A stretch of 35,963 nucleotides of DNA from an uncultured bacterium (GCA_903829325.1 CAIKPM010000003.1:1-35963), one strand, 5' to 3'; positions 1 to 8,863 are shown, counted from the stretch's first letter. Translations and numbers: made by a program. Notes: generated by a model from the sequence alone, not told the origin.

Positions 1-61
1 AGTACCAATCGCTTGGGACTTTTGTCCAACAACGCAACCCAACGTCGCAGTCACGAGGAGC

Positions 62-91
62 AGTATAGCTCGGCCACACGCACACCGTCAA
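62..91 (-). promoter_or_regulatory. Candidate sigma70-type promoter firing leftwards out of the window
   Basis: On the minus strand TTGACG (86-91) and TATACT (62-67) are separated by 18 bp, close to the consensus for a housekeeping sigma factor. The transcript would run off the left edge, so its gene is not visible. Its first bases include a small hairpin (GGAC-AAAA-GTCC, about 17-30). The rest of 1-160 lies downstream of the priA stop; I see no gene in it and no convincing priA terminator. Confidence 0.5.
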
Positions 92-160
92 GCCTTTTTT
101 ACACCAATCGCTCAACTTTTTTCACAACTTGACGATAACGCGGCAACACATCAGCTGCTG

Positions 161-2569
161 CTAGGGATCGAGATTGATGCTCACCCTTACGCCACGCAAC
201 TTCTTCTGCAGCGGAACGATCGATCGCAGCACGGATGCTCGCAAGCCATCGTAACGCGCAGCCTTTACCGCAATACGCAAACGCCATTCGTGATTGACTC
301 GGGCAACAGGATAGAACGCGGGTCCAAAGACCTCTCCAACTTGGGCCTCCCGTAAAATCGCTCCGACCTGACGTGCGGCATTCCAAACGTGTTCGTAGTC
401 TCGTCCAATGACACCGACATAAGCTAATTTTGTAAAGGGTGGATACACCAACGCGCGACGCTCAGCGAGCTCACCACGAGCAAAACCGACGAAGTCGTGT
501 TGAGCCGCAAAAGCTACGGCAGGGTGTTCTGGGAGATAGGTCTGTATAATCGCCTCGCCAGCTTGTGAGCGCCCGCTCCGCCCAGCAACCTGAGTCAAGA
601 GATCAAACGTGCGCTCCGATGCCCGATAATCAGCATGATGCAATCCTATATCCGCTGCCAATACAGCCGCGAGCGTCACCGCTTCGAAATCGAGTCCCTT
701 GGCAATCATCTGGGTGCCAACCAGAATATCGCCCTCACGTTCGAATTCTGCCAGCAATCTAGCGTGATCACCCACACGAGTTGTGGTATCGCTATCCATC
801 CGCGTAATATGCGCGTGGGGGAAAAGCGTCGCCAACTCGCGTGCAACACGTTCGGTGCCAATGCCCAAAGCCTTAAATGGGGTTTGTCCGCAGCGAGGGC
901 AGCGGTCGCGCACGGGCTCCTGCGCATCGCAGAGGTGACAGCGCAACAATCCTTCGCTCGCATGGTAGGTTAGCGACAAGCTGCAACGCCGACAGCGAGG
1001 CACAAACGCACAGGCACGGCATAGCAGAAAGTTTGCGCTACCACGCCGATTGACGAAGAGCACGGCTTTGTCACCGCGATGCAAACACGCTTCCAACGCA
1101 CCCAGCAAGCGCAGGCTAAAGACGACATCCTCGCTGTTCCTAGGCTCCTTGCTCATATCGACCACATGCGTGCGCGGCAAGGGCAGTTGAGTCGCACGTT
1201 GCTCCAGCGTGATCAGTTCAGCACGGCCAAGCTTTGCGCGGGCGTACTCCTCGAGCGGAGGCGTCGCACTGCCCAAGATCAAGATGCCCCGCATCCGGCG
1301 CATCCGTTCCCGCGCCACGGTAATCGCATGATAGCGCGGTGTCACATCTTGCTTGTAACTCGTTTCATGAGCTTCATCAATAATGATTGCTCGCAAACGA
1401 GGTAATGGCGTAAACACGGCACTGCGCGCACCCACCACCACTCGCACCTCACCGGCGGCCGCGGCTTGCCGCCGCTCGAAACGCTCGCGTTCACTTAAGG
1501 CTGAATGCAAGACAACGACTTGCGTACCGAAGATAGCCTCAAAGCGTTTCGCCGTTTGTGGGGTGAGGGCAATCTCGGGGACGAGCACAATCGCGCTTTC
1601 ACCCCGTTCCACAAGCACACGCAAGAACTCTAGATAGACGAGAGTCTTTCCACTGCCGGTAATCCCATGCATGAGCACATCAACGAAGGTATCCCGTTGG
1701 GCATACTCCAGCAATCGCCCAATTGCGGCGGATTGCTCGGGTGTCGGGGTAAAGGGCGACGGCGCTAGCAAGGCAGGACGCGGCGCACTCGGTGCGGGCA
1801 CGAGCACTTCACGCAGCGCCCCAGTCCGAACGCCTTGGAGAATCAGCGCTCGTGAAAATCCTTGAGCTAGCGCGTCTTGCGTTGGCAGTTCACCCCCTTG
1901 AGCAAGAATCAACTGCTGCAACGCAGTCGCCTTCTTCCCTCGGGCGGCTTGATCTCCACGTTGCAATATGCGCATCGTGCGCTCCCGGATAGCCGGGGCA
2001 AGTTGCCGCCGCTCGAGCTCCACGGCCCCCAGCTCTACACACGCTCGCAAGATGCGTCGTAGCGTCGGGCGATCAGCCGTGCGGCGAGCCTCAGGATGAC
2101 GCAGAAACTCTTCCAAGGCAACGCCTTGGGGGAAATCCCCCCACAAGAGGCTGACGAAACGCTCAGGGATACTCGTTACTCCGGCGACTAAGTCTTGATC
2201 GCCCGGGACGATCCGCTCGCGTGTTCGGGGCAGAGCGTTTGCCGTCACCATCGTGGCTAGGGCTTCACTGAGTGTGCAGCAGTAATAATCCGCCAGCCAC
2301 TGAGCGAGCGCTAACGTATCAGCAGAAAAAGCGATTGGGATATCAGTGCAAGGCTCGAGATATTTGATACGCTCATCGAAAGGCTGTTCGCGCATTTCGC
2401 TCAGCACGTAGCCGTAATGAGACCGCTTGCCAAGCGACACTTGCACAACCGCGCCTACTCCAACGGCATATTCTGCAGGCACGGCATAGGTGAAGCACGG
2501 CTCAAAATGCGAGCTACGAAGCTGCAGCAGCACATCGACGACGCGCTGCGACTGGAACGACTGCATCAA
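161..2569 (-). CDS. priA: Primosomal protein N' (PriA), replication restart helicase
   Basis: An 802-residue superfamily 2 DNA helicase that reloads the replisome at stalled forks. The Walker A motif GITGSGKT is at about residues 302-309 and the DEAH box (IIDEAHE) at about 398-401. A cysteine-rich zinc-binding insert with CRAC, CRRC, CHLC and CPRC pairs follows, as PriA uses to bind two zinc ions. Helicase motifs GTQMIAKGLDF and QVAGRSGR are present further on. The N-terminal 3'-DNA-binding part is recognisable around SLGKRSHYGYV. Length is usual for the family. The start overlaps the aroB stop by 4 bp (ATGA), so translation is probably coupled to aroB. It is the last gene of the leftward unit. 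Identification is secure; only the choice between the two adjacent N-terminal Met codons is open. Confidence 0.97.
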   Translation of the reverse strand: MMQSFQSQRVVDVLLQLRSSHFEPCFTYAVPAEYAVGVGAVVQVSLGKRSHYGYVLSEMREQPFDERIKYLEPCTDIPIAFSADTLALAQWLADYYCCTLSEALATMVTANALPRTRERIVPGDQDLVAGVTSIPERFVSLLWGDFPQGVALEEFLRHPEARRTADRPTLRRILRACVELGAVELERRQLAPAIRERTMRILQRGDQAARGKKATALQQLILAQGGELPTQDALAQGFSRALILQGVRTGALREVLVPAPSAPRPALLAPSPFTPTPEQSAAIGRLLEYAQRDTFVDVLMHGITGSGKTLVYLEFLRVLVERGESAIVLVPEIALTPQTAKRFEAIFGTQVVVLHSALSERERFERRQAAAAGEVRVVVGARSAVFTPLPRLRAIIIDEAHETSYKQDVTPRYHAITVARERMRRMRGILILGSATPPLEEYARAKLGRAELITLEQRATQLPLPRTHVVDMSKEPRNSEDVVFSLRLLGALEACLHRGDKAVLFVNRRGSANFLLCRACAFVPRCRRCSLSLTYHASEGLLRCHLCDAQEPVRDRCPRCGQTPFKALGIGTERVARELATLFPHAHITRMDSDTTTRVGDHARLLAEFEREGDILVGTQMIAKGLDFEAVTLAAVLAADIGLHHADYRASERTFDLLTQVAGRSGRSQAGEAIIQTYLPEHPAVAFAAQHDFVGFARGELAERRALVYPPFTKLAYVGVIGRDYEHVWNAARQVGAILREAQVGEVFGPAFYPVARVNHEWRLRIAVKAARYDGLRASVLRSIVPLQKKLRGVRVSINLDP

Positions 2570-3654
2570 CGCAATTCGCGACTACTCGGTGGTCGCGTTA
2601 CCTGCTCGATAACGCCGCGCACCAGCCGAGCGGAGGCAGTGACCCCATATTCGACATCACCAATCGCGCGAGGCAAGACAAAACGCAAGGTCCCAGCGCG
2701 TGCTTTTTTATCGGCAGCCATTCCCTCAAGTACGCGCTCCACGTGCACCTGCTCATCGAACAGCGGTAACTGGAGCAATGCCAAGAGAGCCAATAAGCGT
2801 AGATGTTCTTCCTCGGAAAAACGCCCACAGCGCAATGCCAACAAACCGGCCGCCCGCAAGCCTATTGCGACAGCAGCACCATGCGATAATCGATAATCGC
2901 TAGCGTATTCCAAACCATGGGCAAACGTATGTCCCAGATTGAGTAACTCGCGTTGGCCGGCTTCCAAGCGATCATCGTTGACAATCATCGCTTTGATCCG
3001 CATCGATTCAGCGACAATCTCTTGCCAAGGCCATGCCCGCAAGGGCAGCGATGCGAGCTCTTCTAGCCGTGCGAAGGCCTCATCACCCTCGATAACAGCA
3101 TGCTTGACGACTTCGCCTAAGCCTTCACGAAGCTGCGCGAGAGGCAGCGTTTCGAGGGTATCGATCGCGGCAAAGACTGCTACTGGATCGCGGAAAGCCC
3201 CCGCCAGATTTTTGCCCGCGGTAAGATCAACACCGGTCTTTCCGCCGATGGCGGCGTCGACCATCGCAACGACCGAGGTCGCAATATTGATAAATGGCAC
3301 ACCGCGCATGTATGTCGCAGCAGCAAAACCGAAGAGATCGCCAGCGACACCTCCCCCGACACCGATGAGCAAGGTATCACGATCAGCACCTTGTTCGGCT
3401 AGCGCATCTAGAACGGTTTCCACCGTCCGCAGATGCTTACGTTTTTCCCCTAAGGCGAACGACAGCACCACCGTCTTGTTGGGGAGAGCCACCGCGAAGC
3501 GACAAGCATGCTGCTGAACGCGACGATCGCAGAGCATCACGACACGTCGGGCATCCCGCTGCTGCACCAAAATGGCCAGTTCATTTTCAAGCTCAGTACC
3601 CACGACAACCGGATATGGCAAGCTTGAAATAAGAGTCTCATTCTTCGACGACAT
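2566..3654 (-). CDS. aroB: 3-dehydroquinate synthase
   Basis: This enzyme converts DAHP to 3-dehydroquinate, the second step of the shikimate pathway, using NAD+ and a divalent metal. Visible family motifs are GGGVAGDLFGF (nucleotide binding), MVDAAIGGKTGVDLTAGKN (substrate loop) and the metal-ligand stretch GHTFAHGLEY followed by HGAAVAIG. I chose the ATG at 3654 (362 aa) because the conserved start of the fold (LPYPVVVG) then lies about 11 residues in, as is normal. An in-frame TTG at 3681 would add nine residues and has no better ribosome site. aroK lies 48 bp upstream and priA overlaps the 3' end by 4 bp, so the three genes look co-transcribed. Confidence 0.95.
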   Translation of the reverse strand: MSSKNETLISSLPYPVVVGTELENELAILVQQRDARRVVMLCDRRVQQHACRFAVALPNKTVVLSFALGEKRKHLRTVETVLDALAEQGADRDTLLIGVGGGVAGDLFGFAAATYMRGVPFINIATSVVAMVDAAIGGKTGVDLTAGKNLAGAFRDPVAVFAAIDTLETLPLAQLREGLGEVVKHAVIEGDEAFARLEELASLPLRAWPWQEIVAESMRIKAMIVNDDRLEAGQRELLNLGHTFAHGLEYASDYRLSHGAAVAIGLRAAGLLALRCGRFSEEEHLRLLALLALLQLPLFDEQVHVERVLEGMAADKKARAGTLRFVLPRAIGDVEYGVTASARLVRGVIEQVTRPPSSRELR

Positions 3655-3702
3655 GCCTGCCGCTTCGACGAGTATCCCCAAGAAGGCTTTCGAGGTGCCT
3701 TT

Positions 3703-4215
3703 TTAGACTGCGCCCAGACTTCTCACGAGTTGTACGACCTCATCAACCACTTTCACAAGGGGCTGCTCACCGTTAATCCGATAGGTAGCCGTCCCATAGA
3801 GAGCTTTACGAGCTTCATACAACTCACTCACGCGCTGCTCCGTCGGCAAGGCACCCACTAAAGGACGCACGATAGCAGAATCGCGTAAACGCTGGGTGAG
3901 CGCGGCCACCGATACGTCGAGATAAATCGTTATCACCTGGGTGAGCAAACGACGGCTAGGCGGATGCGTTAAGAGCCCACCGCCAGTTGAAAGCAAGACT
4001 TGCGGACCAGCCACGATTTCTTCCAGCATCGCGTATTCATGGGCACGAAAACCAGCTTCGCCTTGCTCCGCAAAAATATCGGCGATGGGACCATAGCGTG
4101 CGACCAAGCATGCGTCCAAATCAACAAAACGCATCCGTAAGCGTCGGGCAGCTAACGAACCGACCGTTGATTTTCCACAGCCCATCAATCCCACGAAGGC
4201 AAAGTGCAACTTCAT
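3703..4215 (-). CDS. aroK: Shikimate kinase
   Basis: A 170-residue P-loop kinase that phosphorylates shikimate with ATP. The Walker A motif GLMGCGKST is at residues 9-17. FVDLDACL carries the Asp that contacts Mg and shikimate. GEAGFRAHE supplies the conserved Arg, STGGGLL is the Gly-rich shikimate loop, and VRPLVG contributes the lid-region Arg. The length matches the family (about 165-175). The start codon overlaps the stop of the clostripain-family gene by 4 bp (ATGA), implying translational coupling to that unexpected neighbour. aroB follows 48 bp downstream. Confidence 0.95.
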   Translation of the reverse strand: MKLHFAFVGLMGCGKSTVGSLAARRLRMRFVDLDACLVARYGPIADIFAEQGEAGFRAHEYAMLEEIVAGPQVLLSTGGGLLTHPPSRRLLTQVITIYLDVSVAALTQRLRDSAIVRPLVGALPTEQRVSELYEARKALYGTATYRINGEQPLVKVVDEVVQLVRSLGAV

Positions 4216-5567
4216 GCCGCCATCCCTGCATATCCAGGGACTAGTAAGGCACCAATCAGTTGATTATTACCGCTCAGATAGCTCTGCGTCGCCTCTAGCT
4301 CAGAAATCGCCGGAGCGTATGGAGCGACATCACTTAATTTCGTTGGCAGATGAACCGTCGGACCGGGAGCATCAAGATACGAGGGGCCGAAACCAGCAAA
4401 ACCAACACTCTCGCCATGCGCCAGAAGCGTCCCGCTGATTGCCAGAGCTAAGGAAGCGGCATCGCGGCGCACGTCGAGGGGCAGGCGCGGATCACGCGCC
4501 AAGACCGTGTAGACAGCAATCGCGGGACGATCGGCATTCCACGGAACACCAGAATTGGGCTGGTCGCGTTCCATTCCTTGGACCTGGCTGATATCAGACA
4601 AGACGCGGGCTCGAAAGCCCGGGATCTGCCGGCTATCTTGAATAAGCCGACGATTGAGTTGGACTTGCGCTTGTTCGACTGGCAGCATCCTGCTGTTGGC
4701 AAGATCCATCACGAAGAAGGTCGCCGCAGGGTGATAAGGCTGGGTATCACCATGACCATCGCTTTGGAGGTAAGTGCGATCCATCACCGTTTTGACCACG
4801 CCCTGAGCCTGTGCCCGAGGGTCACCCGCATGCGCTGCAATCTCGTGCAAGAGCGAGAACGGAATGCCCGGGGCGATCGTCGTCTCAGCACTTGCGGCGA
4901 AGTAACGCACTCCCACCCGCGAGAGGGTTTCGGCCACCGTGAGCGTGCCCTCGAAGCACTCGTGCATAACGACGCCATCAATGCGCCGATTCGCATCCGC
5001 TGGATAGTGCTGAGCGTGGATCGCGACTCCATCAGCAATCGCGCCCGCCAACGTATCGACAGACATGTGCTGCAAGCTGCCGTCAGGTTCTTGCGTAAAC
5101 GAGCCGCCCGCATCCCCAGCACCATGATCGGCCAACACCAGCCACGTCTCTCGTGCATGATGCAGATAGGCATCATCGAGCGTACGGGTCACGAAATTCG
5201 CCATTGCGGCGCGGCCCGACATATCAACCGGCTCACTTGCCACAACGTGCATCAGCGATCCGTTCGATAGCTCAAACATGACCGTCCGCATCCCTGGACC
5301 AACCCCCAGATTCGGACCGGTATCCTCAACGGTGAAGGCAATGCTTGGGTCGCCTTTACTCACCGAGACGAGCTCGGGAATTGGCCGCTCGATGTAGCCT
5401 AAGTTATTCGCCCCAGCAACATAGACGCCGACTTCGATTTTTGAAGGCGGAAGGCTCGGCTGGCTCGGCCTGCTTGCAGCTGAAATAGCCGCACTTCCCG
5501 GCGTTGCAGGAGCAGTTAGCGCAAACAAGCCAGGCGGTGTCGGTCCGATTCCCGAGGCGTTAGACAT
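4212..5567 (-). CDS. Clostripain-family (peptidase C11-like) protein
   Basis: A 451-residue protein resembling clostripain-type cysteine peptidases. The hallmark beta-strand VGVYVAGANNLGYI (about residues 46-59) matches the family's 'YMAADNNLE' block. The likely catalytic pair is His148 in LADHGAG and Cys204 in VVMHECFEG, where the family normally has a D-x-C motif. About 40 Ala/Pro/Ser-rich residues precede the domain. I see no signal peptide or membrane segment, whereas many C11 enzymes are exported. It sits between aroC (85 bp upstream) and aroK (4-bp overlap), so it is expressed with chorismate enzymes although no metabolic link is known to me. The gap before it holds a T-run just after the aroC stop and an AAGGTGATGG ribosome-site-like stretch. 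The family call is fairly good; substrate and activity are unknown. Confidence 0.75.
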   Translation of the reverse strand: MSNASGIGPTPPGLFALTAPATPGSAAISAASRPSQPSLPPSKIEVGVYVAGANNLGYIERPIPELVSVSKGDPSIAFTVEDTGPNLGVGPGMRTVMFELSNGSLMHVVASEPVDMSGRAAMANFVTRTLDDAYLHHARETWLVLADHGAGDAGGSFTQEPDGSLQHMSVDTLAGAIADGVAIHAQHYPADANRRIDGVVMHECFEGTLTVAETLSRVGVRYFAASAETTIAPGIPFSLLHEIAAHAGDPRAQAQGVVKTVMDRTYLQSDGHGDTQPYHPAATFFVMDLANSRMLPVEQAQVQLNRRLIQDSRQIPGFRARVLSDISQVQGMERDQPNSGVPWNADRPAIAVYTVLARDPRLPLDVRRDAASLALAISGTLLAHGESVGFAGFGPSYLDAPGPTVHLPTKLSDVAPYAPAISELEATQSYLSGNNQLIGALLVPGYAGMAA

Positions 5568-5652
5568 GGCACACCATCACCTTCACCAATGTGCGCCAGA
5601 TACACATTGACAAGCACCCTGGGCAATCAGCTTGCAAAAAAAAGTGCTGCAG

Positions 5653-6813
5653 CTACCCGGCTTTGATCGCTGCAAACAGCGCTTGAGCGGAGGCGACCGA
5701 ACGAGTGAAATTGTCGTGCGTCTCCTCGATCGAATCTCCGCCAAATTTCTCTAAAATGGGGCCGGTCAACGCAAGCACCGCCATCGCGCACCCGACAATG
5801 CCAGCCGCGGGCACGACGCAGACATCGCTGCGGACAATCGAAGCTGGCGCATCGGTCCCCTGATGCAGGTTTACCGAAGGTAGCGCTTTCATGAGGGTCG
5901 GGATGGGCTTGACCGAAACTCGCAGCGTGATAGGCTGGCCGTTGGAGATGCCCCCCTCGATACCGCCAGCACGGTTGGAAGGGCGCACGAGCGCGCCATC
6001 TTGCAAGGCAAAAATATCATGCGCCGCAGAGCCGGGAGTCGCCGCAACTGCAGCACCCGCCCCAACCTCCACAGCTTTCACCGTCTGCATGGCCATCAAG
6101 GCTCCCGCAAGTACACCATCTAGGCGGGTATCAGGCTGTCGATTGGCACCAATTCCCGCCGGGACACCGGTAATCTCAATGGTAAAAACACCACCAAGCG
6201 TGTCACCCGAAGCTTTGGCAGCCTCGATCGCAGCAATCATCCTTGTGCTCGTCTCGGGATCGGGACAACGCACAGCACTCTCTTCTATCTGTGCCGGGTC
6301 GATCTCGCTCATTGGCGGAGCTTCGACATCGCCGATGCGCGTCACATACGAAGTGCAGCGAATCCCGAGGACGGCCAAAAACTGAGCACAAATCGCACCT
6401 AAGGCCACCCGCATCGCGGTTTCGCGTGCACTGGCTCGCTCAAGCACGTTGCGCAAATCGCGATGGCCGTATTTCATCGCGCCGGCGTAGTCAGCATGCC
6501 CCGGACGCGGATTGGTCAGCGGCTTGCCAGCGCCGGTCAGTGGATCCATCAACGCTCGCACATTTTCGAAATCCGCATTCCGGACCAGGACCGCCAAGGG
6601 CGAACCCAAGGTTTTGCCCCCCCGCAGACCTGCCAAAAACTCGACCGTGTCGGTCTCAATCTTCATCCGATTGCCGCGCCCATAACCACCCTGACGAGCT
6701 CGTAAGGCCGCATTGATAAGGTCAACATCGAGTGCTAAATTCGCGGGGAGGCCATCTAAAATGCCCACAAGCGCCGGGCCGTGCGATTCGCCAGCAGTTA
6801 GGTAACGGAACAT
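5653..6813 (-). CDS. aroC: Chorismate synthase
   Basis: This FMN-dependent enzyme converts 5-enolpyruvylshikimate-3-phosphate to chorismate, the last shikimate step. It is 386 residues, normal length. The N-terminal signature TAGESHGPALVGILDGLPA is followed by RQGGYGRGNRM and by YGHRDLRNVLERASARETA. This last form is commoner in Gram-positive-like, cyanobacterial and deep lineages than in Proteobacteria. The C-terminal half contains NRAGGIEGGISNG and the Ser/Asp-rich stretch near RSDVCVVPA. The 5' end overlaps the GNAT gene by 16 bp, so it is expressed from upstream. No aroA or aroE is present in the window. Confidence 0.97.
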   Translation of the reverse strand: MFRYLTAGESHGPALVGILDGLPANLALDVDLINAALRARQGGYGRGNRMKIETDTVEFLAGLRGGKTLGSPLAVLVRNADFENVRALMDPLTGAGKPLTNPRPGHADYAGAMKYGHRDLRNVLERASARETAMRVALGAICAQFLAVLGIRCTSYVTRIGDVEAPPMSEIDPAQIEESAVRCPDPETSTRMIAAIEAAKASGDTLGGVFTIEITGVPAGIGANRQPDTRLDGVLAGALMAMQTVKAVEVGAGAAVAATPGSAAHDIFALQDGALVRPSNRAGGIEGGISNGQPITLRVSVKPIPTLMKALPSVNLHQGTDAPASIVRSDVCVVPAAGIVGCAMAVLALTGPILEKFGGDSIEETHDNFTRSVASAQALFAAIKAG

Positions 6814-7298
6814 GAATCTGCGCTTTCCACATCCTCGGCGAGGACCATCTCATTCGAATCAACGAAACCCATCCTGCGATAAAAGTCGTGCGTGCCTTCA
6901 CGGGCATGCAACATAATCCGGCGCGCGCCGCGAGCTTTGGCCGCATCGATCGCGTCGCGAATGAGCTGCCGCGCAAAACCTTGCCCACGATACGATGGCT
7001 CGACGTACACTCCGGCAATCTCCGCGTGCATCATTCCGTTCGGGTACGGCAGGCGCATCCAGAAGAGCGCCACCGCACAGCCAACCGGACGATCGCCCGC
7101 TACGAGCATCCACGCGGCAATCCGCTCCTCTCGCAGCATCCGGTAGAATTCGCCCCGAGCCTCAAGCAAAAAGGCCGCCTTTTCCGGTGGAGCAAGCAAG
7201 CCCATTTCAAGCAAACTCGCCGCGCGCAAGGCAGCGAGGGCCGAAGCATCATAAGCGGCCGCGGGACAAATATAGAGCGACTCAGGGTCGCTCATCAA
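6798..7298 (-). CDS. GNAT-family N-acetyltransferase
   Basis: A 166-residue single-domain GNAT protein. The acetyl-CoA pyrophosphate loop is visible as VEPSYRGQGFARQLI (about residues 96-110), preceded by the strand AEIAGVYV. The C-terminal motif B appears as THDFYRRMGFV. The N-terminus contains ALAALRAASLLEMG, typical of small GNAT enzymes that act on amines or amino acids. The substrate cannot be read from sequence. It overlaps the crp-like gene by 4 bp upstream and aroC by 16 bp downstream, so it is embedded in the unit rather than a separate gene. Confidence 0.88.
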   Translation of the reverse strand: MMSDPESLYICPAAAYDASALAALRAASLLEMGLLAPPEKAAFLLEARGEFYRMLREERIAAWMLVAGDRPVGCAVALFWMRLPYPNGMMHAEIAGVYVEPSYRGQGFARQLIRDAIDAAKARGARRIMLHAREGTHDFYRRMGFVDSNEMVLAEDVESADSCSVT

Positions 7299-7969
7299 GA
7301 AACCAGAGCAGCCAAAGCCTCACGATCGAGGACGGTTATATGAGCAGTACGCATATCGATGAGGTGTTCATCCCAGAATTTGTTAAGCGTGCGATTGACG
7401 GTCTCACGTGTTGTACCGATCATATCCGCCAGCTGCTGATTCGTCAAACGGAGCCGGATGCGCATACCTGGCTCGGCCGGTTCGCCAAAGTGATCAGCCA
7501 ATTGCAGTAAGAGCAACGCCAAGCGCGCCCGGATATCGGCTGCGGTGGTGACGGCAAAGAGGGTATTGGCTTCACGCAGGCGTTGAACCAGGCCGAGCAC
7601 AAGCGCCCGACCGAAGGCCGCATGCTGCTCCAATAGCGCAACAAGGGCCGGCTGCTCCAACACCCCAAGCTCAACCGCGGTCACCGCTCGAATAGATGCG
7701 GGACAAGGTGAGCCATCAAAAATGCTCGTTTCGCCAAAAAAATCGCCTTCTTTGAGCAGGGCTACAATCGTTTCTCGACCATCGCTCCCAGCGCGCACCG
7801 CAGCAACCGACCCCGCGAAGAGCAAATAAAGCCCATCGGCGACTTCACCCTCGCACAGTAAGAGTGCGTCTTTAGGCCGCTGACGCATAACGCAAGCTTC
7901 ATTGACAACGGCAAGCAACGCCGGCGGCAAGTCCGCAAAAAGGGTGATGCGCTGCAGCCCGGTTTTCAA
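7295..7969 (-). CDS. Crp/Fnr-family transcriptional regulator
   Basis: A 224-residue two-domain regulator. The cyclic-nucleotide-binding-like beta-barrel covers about residues 10-125 (DGLYLLFAGSV, then EGDFFGETSIFDGSPCPASIRA). The winged helix covers about 140-215 with recognition helix TNQQLADMIGTTRETVNRTL. In the phosphate-binding cassette the Arg that grips the cAMP phosphate in CRP is not at its place (SPCPAS), so the ligand may not be cAMP. No N-terminal cysteine cluster of the FNR [4Fe-4S] type is present. It overlaps its neighbours on both sides by 4 bp. Whether it regulates this operon is unknown; no clear palindromic operator was seen upstream. Confidence 0.9.
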   Translation of the reverse strand: MKTGLQRITLFADLPPALLAVVNEACVMRQRPKDALLLCEGEVADGLYLLFAGSVAAVRAGSDGRETIVALLKEGDFFGETSIFDGSPCPASIRAVTAVELGVLEQPALVALLEQHAAFGRALVLGLVQRLREANTLFAVTTAADIRARLALLLLQLADHFGEPAEPGMRIRLRLTNQQLADMIGTTRETVNRTLNKFWDEHLIDMRTAHITVLDREALAALVS

Positions 7970-8211
7970 TCGGGAAAACGAGGCTGACGGCCACGCGAAC
8001 TATCGTGGGGCTGCACTGCCCGCCAGACTTCTTGCAGCACAATAGCGTTTTCGGTGCGCGCTTCGTCGATCATATCCCAATCAAGGCGTGTGAGCGCGCT
8101 CCGTTCGGCGCGACGTTCGGCATAGTGCAACAGCAGCGACTCCTGATGGACGTATGCGAGCAGAGCATCAAAGAATGTATCAGATATCATACCTGATCTA
8201 TCGTCCCTCAT
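7966..8211 (-). CDS. Small helical hypothetical protein
   Basis: An 81-residue protein if the ATG at 8211 is used; an internal ATG at 8190 gives 74 residues. A longer frame to 8325 would overlap the upstream secreted-protein gene by 83 bp and reads as low-complexity basic sequence, so I reject it. The protein is predominantly alpha-helical and charged: FFDALLAYVHQESLLLHY, then LTRLDWDMIDEARTENAIVL. The spacing of Leu/Glu around a central 'D...ID' recalls the helical hairpin of FlgN-like chaperones, but that resemblance is weak and no flagellar genes are nearby. Its stop overlaps the Crp-like start by 4 bp, which supports it being a real coupled gene. Function unknown. Confidence 0.6.
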   Translation of the reverse strand: MRDDRSGMISDTFFDALLAYVHQESLLLHYAERRAERSALTRLDWDMIDEARTENAIVLQEVWRAVQPHDSSRGRQPRFPD

Positions 8212-8242
8212 GCTCGTTCGCTTTAGGCTCATACGTATTTTT

Positions 8243-8863
8243 TTAAAACTTGGGCTCAGTCTCGGCCGAGTCAGGCGCTGGCAAGCTCGGGGCCAAGAGC
8301 AATTGCTCATGGACAGTCTGCCCAAGGTCAGCGTTTGTCACGGACGTTGGGGTCTGGCCATCGCTATGATAGAGCAAAACGATTGTATCGTTTGGTGCTA
8401 ATGGAAAACCAACTCGCGTTGTGAGATCCAGTGTTCCCTCTTCTGAGGCAAGCAGACTGACCGCACGATCCGAGAACGGCACAAAATTCATCCCATCGGG
8501 GCTCGCATGTTCAACAAAGATGCTATACAACCCAAAAGGCACGAGATTGGTAAACGAAAAGCGAAAACGAGGCGCGACTCCATCACCAGCAGGGAAGCGT
8601 TCGGTGCTTCCAGTGGCGTGTGCCCATTTAGCAAACGTGAGCGCAATAGGGTTGCCTTTTGCGTCAAACAGCGCAGAAATCGGATCATCATTTGGACGCG
8701 CGGGACGATATCCCTGACCGTTCACTGGGTCAACAACAAAGACGTCAAGTGTGGTCGGCGCAACAAACGATAACGATTCATCGGCGAGCACCGGCGTAGC
8801 AAAGCCTAGCGGAAGCACGAGCAACGTGAGCAGCATGGAAGCGCGACGAACAACTCTAAGCAT
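8243..8863 (-). CDS. Secreted hypothetical protein with signal peptide
   Basis: A 206-residue protein with a clear Sec signal peptide: basic start MLRVVRRAS, hydrophobic core LLTLLVLPLGF and an AxA-type site ending VLA before DES (about residue 27). The mature part is rich in beta-prone segments and prolines (APTTLDVFVVDPVNGQGY, FSFTNLVPFGLYSIFVEH), suggesting an Ig-like or jelly-roll fold in the periplasm or outside. No lipobox cysteine follows the signal. A good ribosome site (GGAG, 5 nt before the ATG) precedes it. It is probably the first gene of the leftward unit and diverges from the plus-strand gene at 8912 across 48 bp. I do not recognise the family. Confidence 0.75.
   Translation of the reverse strand: MLRVVRRASMLLTLLVLPLGFATPVLADESLSFVAPTTLDVFVVDPVNGQGYRPARPNDDPISALFDAKGNPIALTFAKWAHATGSTERFPAGDGVAPRFRFSFTNLVPFGLYSIFVEHASPDGMNFVPFSDRAVSLLASEEGTLDLTTRVGFPLAPNDTIVLLYHSDGQTPTSVTNADLGQTVHEQLLLAPSLPAPDSAETEPKF

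Noticed and set aside
1-60. tRNA or rRNA gene at the left edge
   Set aside because: No cloverleaf arms or T-loop consensus is visible; only a small hairpin follows the promoter.
5568-5652. Intrinsic terminator after aroC
   Set aside because: A T-run follows the stop but the preceding GCTGCAGC is a palindrome with no loop, so a stable hairpin is unlikely.
7966-8325. Longer 119-residue version of the small helical protein
   Set aside because: It would overlap the secreted-protein gene by 83 bp and add a basic, low-complexity stretch typical of out-of-frame reading.
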